DNA of 18,015 nt, taken from the NCBI GenBank assembly GCA_021827465.1, contig JAKAVX010000005.1, positions 1-18,015 on the forward strand. The letters run 5' to 3'. Position numbers and translations under genes: made by a program. Every line of letters begins with the position of its first letter. Within the stretch, counting starts at the first letter, position 1. Of this stretch, positions 15,034 to 18,015 are shown one piece after another. The notes under the pieces are model-generated. The model saw only the letters and a list, made by a program, of their open reading frames with translations, was not told the origin of the DNA and searched no databases. Origin of the DNA: Deltaproteobacteria bacterium. GTDB lineage: Bacteria; Desulfobacterota_B; Binatia; Binatales; Binataceae.

Positions 15034-15055
15034 GGAAATGTCAAGCGAAGGCCCG
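15029..15055. repeat. Right copy of 27-bp direct repeat flanking the TauE/DUF1634 pair
   Basis: This is the second copy, in the same orientation as 13575-13601, with 25 of 27 identical bases. It lies between the DUF1634 stop and the 3' end of the minus-strand lipoprotein gene. There is no gene start downstream on either strand close by, so a promoter role for this copy is unlikely. Confidence 0.8.
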
Positions 15056-15057
15056 CG

Positions 15058-15711
15058 TCACGGCCGCTGCGGATTCGTGATTTCTGGCTCTTGCAACTCG
15101 GGTCTTATCAGCGTGGAACGTCCGGGAAGCAACGGTATGGGCTTTTCGGGAGTCGATAGCGCTGAATGGGTTTCCAGTCCGGGTTGATGCTCGCGCCCGG
15201 CCGCAGCCACGATCTCCTTGAGGAGCGCAGCCTCCCGCGTGCCGCGCGAGATGCATCGGAAGTCTCGCGGCTTGCGGAACGGCACCTGGAGCGGGGTGTT
15301 GAATGTCGCGGTTACCGATACCGAGGTTTCCTCAGGTCCCGACGGCAGCACGGTGAAATTATACACCGCGCTGCCTCCCGGTGCGGGTTCGGGATCGTAT
15401 TTGCCCACGAGACTGCGGATTTTGCCGCAGTCCGCATCCTTGAGCGTAAACGAACGCCCTTCGGCCTCGATTATGCCGTGATCCGGATCCTCGGCCTGTA
15501 TCGAGTAGCCATTGTTTTTGATGACCTTGTGTACCGCGTCCCAGGTCAGATCGTACGGCACCTTGACCACCGCGTCGTGAGTCACTACCGGCGCAGGCTT
15601 TGGAGGCGCCACCGGCGTGCCTCGCGTGGTTGGAGGGTAAAAGCAACCCGCAATTCCGGCCATCGACGCGGCAGCGATTGCGACAACGAAACCCCGAATA
15701 CTTGCTCCCAT
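15058..15711 (-). CDS. Putative lipoprotein, possibly BamC-like helix-grip domain
   Basis: This is a 217-residue protein of no recognised family. The N-terminus is a lipoprotein signal: basic start, hydrophobic stretch (GFVVAIAAASMAG) and lipobox I-A-G-C22, followed by a proline-rich linker (P-P-T-T-R-G-T-P-V-A-P-P-K-P-A-P). The mature domain (about 48-170) opens with V-K-V-P-Y-D-L-T-W-D-A-V-H-K-V-I, N-N-G-Y-S-I, and D-P-D-H-G-I-I-E-A-E, a pattern reminiscent of BamC/NlpB helix-grip domains, but this is only a resemblance. Three cysteines remain in the mature part. The ATG at 15711 is chosen because it starts the signal peptide; the frame stays open upstream to 15858. The C-terminal 40 residues look disordered. 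It is divergent from yebC, and a TATCAT hexamer at 15726-15731 may be a -10 element. Confidence 0.65.
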   Translation of the reverse strand: MGASIRGFVVAIAAASMAGIAGCFYPPTTRGTPVAPPKPAPVVTHDAVVKVPYDLTWDAVHKVIKNNGYSIQAEDPDHGIIEAEGRSFTLKDADCGKIRSLVGKYDPEPAPGGSAVYNFTVLPSGPEETSVSVTATFNTPLQVPFRKPRDFRCISRGTREAALLKEIVAAAGREHQPGLETHSALSTPEKPIPLLPGRSTLIRPELQEPEITNPQRP

Positions 15712-15856
15712 CGGTCCGGCCGATAATGATAGCACAACTTTTTCGCTTCGATGGTCGATTCGCGCGTCGGGGTAGTTCCCCCTTGACGCCTTCTGTGTTT
15801 TAATCCGGACCGATACGGGGGTGCGTCCTTCGGGCCAACCCGCGGAGGACTCTGCC

Positions 15857-16612
15857 ATGTCGGGTCATTCTAAGTGGCATTCGATCAAGCATAAGAAGGC
15901 TGCCCGCGACGCCAAACGCGGCAAGCTCTTCACCAAGCTAATCAAGGAAATCACGGTTGCCGCGCGTATGGGCGGCGGCGATCTCAACGCCAACCCGCGC
16001 CTTCGCACCGCGGTCCTGGCGGCGCGCGCGCAGTCGATGCCCAACGACAATATCGAGCGCGCAATCAAGAAGGGCACCGGGGAACTCGGTGGCGTTCAGT
16101 TAGAGGAAATCACCTACGAAGGCTACGGTCCGGGCGGGGTCGCGATCATGGTCGATACCTTGACCGATAATCGCAACCGCCTCGTCTCCGAGCTTCGCTT
16201 CATGTTCTCCAGGCATGGCGGCAGCCTCGGCGAGGCGGGATGCGTCGGCTGGATGTTCAAGAAGCGCGGCGTAGTCACCGTGGACCGCGACGCGACCGAC
16301 GAGGATCGCCTCATCGAGATCGCCCTGGAGGCGGGTGCGGACGACGTTTCGGGCGACGCCGACAGCTTCACCGTGACAACCTCGCCCGAAACCCTTGTTG
16401 CCGTGCGCGAGGCGATCGAGAAAGCCGGCGTTTCAATCGCGAACGCCGAAGTCACGATGGTTCCGGACAATACGGTGCCCATCAGCGGCCATCAGGCCGA
16501 GCAGGTGCTCAAGCTGATGGAGGCGATCGAAGACAACGACGACGTTCAGAACGTCGCTGCGAACTTCGATATCAGCGACGAGGAGATGGCGCAGATCTCC
16601 GCCGCTTCGTAG
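15857..16612 (+). CDS. yebC: YebC/PmpR-family DNA-binding regulatory protein
   Basis: YebC-family proteins were first described as DNA-binding regulators, and some members are reported to help ribosomes through proline-rich stretches. The 251-residue length is typical. The signature opening [14 protein letters not shown] is followed by [17 protein letters not shown], then [15 protein letters not shown] and [10 protein letters not shown]. The later segment [11 protein letters not shown] is also family-typical. The start ATG 15857 is supported by GGAGGA at 15844-15849, seven bases upstream; an earlier in-frame ATG at 15821 would add unconserved residues. The position just before ruvC is common in bacteria. 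Identification is secure, the exact role is not. Confidence 0.95.
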   Translation: MSGHSKWHSIKHKKAARDAKRGKLFTKLIKEITVAARMGGGDLNANPRLRTAVLAARAQSMPNDNIERAIKKGTGELGGVQLEEITYEGYGPGGVAIMVDTLTDNRNRLVSELRFMFSRHGGSLGEAGCVGWMFKKRGVVTVDRDATDEDRLIEIALEAGADDVSGDADSFTVTTSPETLVAVREAIEKAGVSIANAEVTMVPDNTVPISGHQAEQVLKLMEAIEDNDDVQNVAANFDISDEEMAQISAAS

Positions 16613-16654
16613 CCGGCCCAGGGCGCGCGCGGCGAGGTTGAGCTGAGGTGGGGC

Positions 16655-17185
16655 ATGCGGGTACTCGGGGTTGACCCGGGAAGCGCGGTTACCGGCTACG
16701 GAATAGTTGAAGGAACGCGGGGCGCGTTTCGCCTTGTAGTTGCGGGCACGATCCGCGCCGACAAACTGCTCCGCGGTCCGCTTCGCCTGAAAAAAATCCA
16801 CGAGGAACTGCTCGCTATCGTCGACGCCCACGTGCCGGCCGCGATGAGTCTTGAGCGAAGCTTCGTCGCTGCCAACGTGCAGAGCGCGTTTCGCCTGGGC
16901 GAGGCGCGCGCGGTCGCGATGCTGGTCGCTGCGGAGCGCGGGCTTTCCTTCTTCGAGTACGCGCCCAACGAAGTCAAGCTTGCGGTCGCCGCCTACGGGC
17001 ACGCCGACAAGGCCCAGGTGCAGTTCATGATCAGGAAGACCCTCGGGCTTGCCGACGATGTCGCAATGGCCTACGACGCAACCGACGCGCTTGCGCTCGC
17101 GCTATGCCATCTCGGGCGCGAGCGTTTCGGCACGCTCGAACGAATCGCGGCGTCGATCCGCGCGCCGCGCCGGAGCCGCTCGTGA
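16655..17185 (+). CDS. ruvC: Holliday junction endodeoxyribonuclease RuvC
   Basis: RuvC is the RNase H-fold dimeric nuclease that cuts Holliday junctions during recombinational repair. The 176-residue length is normal. The four acidic catalytic residues are visible: D7 in G-V-D-P-G-S, E67 in S-L-E-R-S-F, and D141 and D144 in Y-D-A-T-D-A-L-A-L-A-L-C-H. The segment N-V-Q-S-A-F-R-L-G-E-A-R (74-85) is also family-typical. A GAGGTG lies four bases before the ATG. The stop overlaps the GTG start of ruvA (GTGA), so translation is probably coupled. The preceding yebC ends 42 bases upstream. Confidence 0.97.
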   Translation: MRVLGVDPGSAVTGYGIVEGTRGAFRLVVAGTIRADKLLRGPLRLKKIHEELLAIVDAHVPAAMSLERSFVAANVQSAFRLGEARAVAMLVAAERGLSFFEYAPNEVKLAVAAYGHADKAQVQFMIRKTLGLADDVAMAYDATDALALALCHLGRERFGTLERIAASIRAPRRSRS

Positions 17186-17802
17186 TAGCCTCGCTTTCGG
17201 GAACGCTCAGGGTTCGCGAGCCGGGCCGGGTCGTGGTCGAGACGGGCGGGGTCGGCTACGAAGTCTTGGTGCCGCTTTCCACGTATTACCGGCTGCCCGC
17301 GGTCGGAAGCCAGGTCTTTCTCGAGATCCGGCAGATCGTCCGCGAGGACGCCCTGATGCTGTACGGATTTTCCGACGCGGTCGAAAAACGCGCCTTTGAC
17401 CTGCTGACCCAGGTGCAGCACGTCGGCCCGAAGCATGCGCTCTCGATCCTCTCCGTCCTCACGCCCGAGGAATTGGCGGGCGCGATCTCGCGCGAGGATA
17501 TCCATAAGCTCGACTCGGTGCCGGGAGTCGGACCCAAGGTGGCGGAACGGGTCGTGCGCGAGCTTCGAGACAAGATGGGCGATCTCAGGATCACGCAGCC
17601 CTCGGGCGCGCCCAAGGTTGTTGCCGCGTCGCGCAACGGGGCTCCGGCTATCGAGGACGACGCCGTCTCGGCGCTGGTAAATCTCGCTTACAAACCCGTC
17701 GAGGCGCGCCGCGCAGTCGATTCGGTCGTGGCCGAAGAGCCGGGCGCGGATCTCGAGACACTCATCAGAAAGTCGCTTGCGGTGCTGCTCGGTGAAAAGT
17801 AA
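17182..17802 (+). CDS. ruvA: Holliday junction branch migration protein RuvA
   Basis: RuvA is the tetrameric protein that holds the Holliday junction open and recruits the RuvB motor. Starting at GTG 17182, it has 206 residues, as expected. The N-terminal OB-fold begins M-I-A-S-L-S-G-T-L. Two helix-hairpin-helix motifs follow ([17 protein letters not shown] and [16 protein letters not shown]). In the first, the first glycine of the usual G-V-G is His. The C-terminal RuvB-binding domain (about 160-206) has [14 protein letters not shown]. An upstream GTG/ATG in the same frame exists inside ruvC but would add residues absent in the family. It overlaps ruvC by four bases and ruvB by eleven. Confidence 0.96.
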   Translation: MIASLSGTLRVREPGRVVVETGGVGYEVLVPLSTYYRLPAVGSQVFLEIRQIVREDALMLYGFSDAVEKRAFDLLTQVQHVGPKHALSILSVLTPEELAGAISREDIHKLDSVPGVGPKVAERVVRELRDKMGDLRITQPSGAPKVVAASRNGAPAIEDDAVSALVNLAYKPVEARRAVDSVVAEEPGADLETLIRKSLAVLLGEK

Positions 17803-18015
17803 GGCGGGCAAGAAAGGGACGATCGCCGCCGACCCCGACGATCGGGTACCCGCGCCGGAGGCGGGCGAAGAGGACGTTGCGCTGGATTTTTCGCTGAGGC
17901 CGCGCACGCTCGGCGAATTCGTCGGACAGGAGCGGCTAAAGCGCGTGCTCGGGATGTCGATCGAGGCGGCGCGAAAACGGGCCGAGGTCCTCGACCACGT
18001 CCTGTTCGCGCGCCT
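17792..18015 (+). CDS. ruvB: Holliday junction DNA helicase RuvB, N-terminal part (3' end outside window)
   Basis: RuvB is the AAA+ hexameric motor that drives branch migration with RuvA. The window holds 74 codons and two bases from GTG 17792, which overlaps the end of ruvA by eleven bases. After a charged, poorly conserved leader of about 35 residues comes the family opening [18 protein letters not shown], then S-I-E-A-A-R-K-R and L-D-H-V-L-F. The leader is somewhat longer than usual, and no downstream start codon fits better. The last visible residues (A-R) differ from the G-P-P that usually begins the Walker A loop here, but the window ends before this can be judged. Confidence 0.92.
   Translation, partial: MKSKAGKKGTIAADPDDRVPAPEAGEEDVALDFSLRPRTLGEFVGQERLKRVLGMSIEAARKRAEVLDHVLFAR

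Noticed and set aside
15783..15803. Promoter for yebC using TTGACG and the nearby TTTTAAT
   Set aside because: Only eight to nine bases separate the two hexamer-like sequences, far short of the 16-18 needed; no other good -10 lies at the right distance.

Overview
The window is about 18 kb of GC-rich, gene-dense DNA from a Gram-negative bacterium. Gram-negative identity is supported by an LptE-type outer-membrane lipoprotein and a second SPII lipoprotein. The order acpP-nrdR-ribD-ribBA-nusB-lptE-holA facing rpsT, and yebC-ruvC-ruvA-ruvB, recalls deltaproteobacterial (Desulfobacterota-like) chromosomes. An uncultured lineage such as Binatota would fit, but that is inference from gene order and GC content, not a phylogenetic result. 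No tRNA, rRNA, CRISPR array, transposase or integrase gene was seen.

Bases 1-5376 form a plus-strand housekeeping run: the 3' end of acpP, a strong terminator hairpin, then nrdR, ribD, ribBA, nusB, lptE and holA with short gaps or overlaps. Riboflavin genes ribE and ribH, often found in such clusters, are absent here. The DHBP-synthase half of RibBA has lost several signature active-site residues, while its GTP cyclohydrolase II half is intact. Bases 5420-7373 hold three minus-strand genes: an alpha/beta-hydrolase esterase, mazG and rpsT.

Bases 7580-13208 are the accessory core: three overlapping plus-strand genes that look like one translationally coupled unit for cell-surface glycosylation. 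The first is a very large membrane protein that appears to fuse two GT-C glycosyltransferases (a Gpi18-like half and a PMT-like half). The second is an exported beta-sandwich-like protein with a C-terminal membrane anchor. The third is a polytopic, GT-C-like membrane protein ending in a PA14-like domain. This is the best candidate in the window for an undescribed system.

Bases 13205-15055 look rearranged. An alcohol dehydrogenase gene is cut down to about its first 83 codons right beside the end of the glycosylation unit. Next comes a TauE/SafE transporter plus DUF1634 pair, AT-richer in its second gene, bracketed by a direct repeat of 27 bp (25 identical) that has no recognised mobile gene nearby.

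Bases 15058-18015 return to core functions: a minus-strand lipoprotein, then divergent yebC followed by ruvC, ruvA and the start of ruvB, which runs off the window end. The three ruv genes overlap at their stop/start codons and encode the Holliday-junction resolvase and branch-migration complex.
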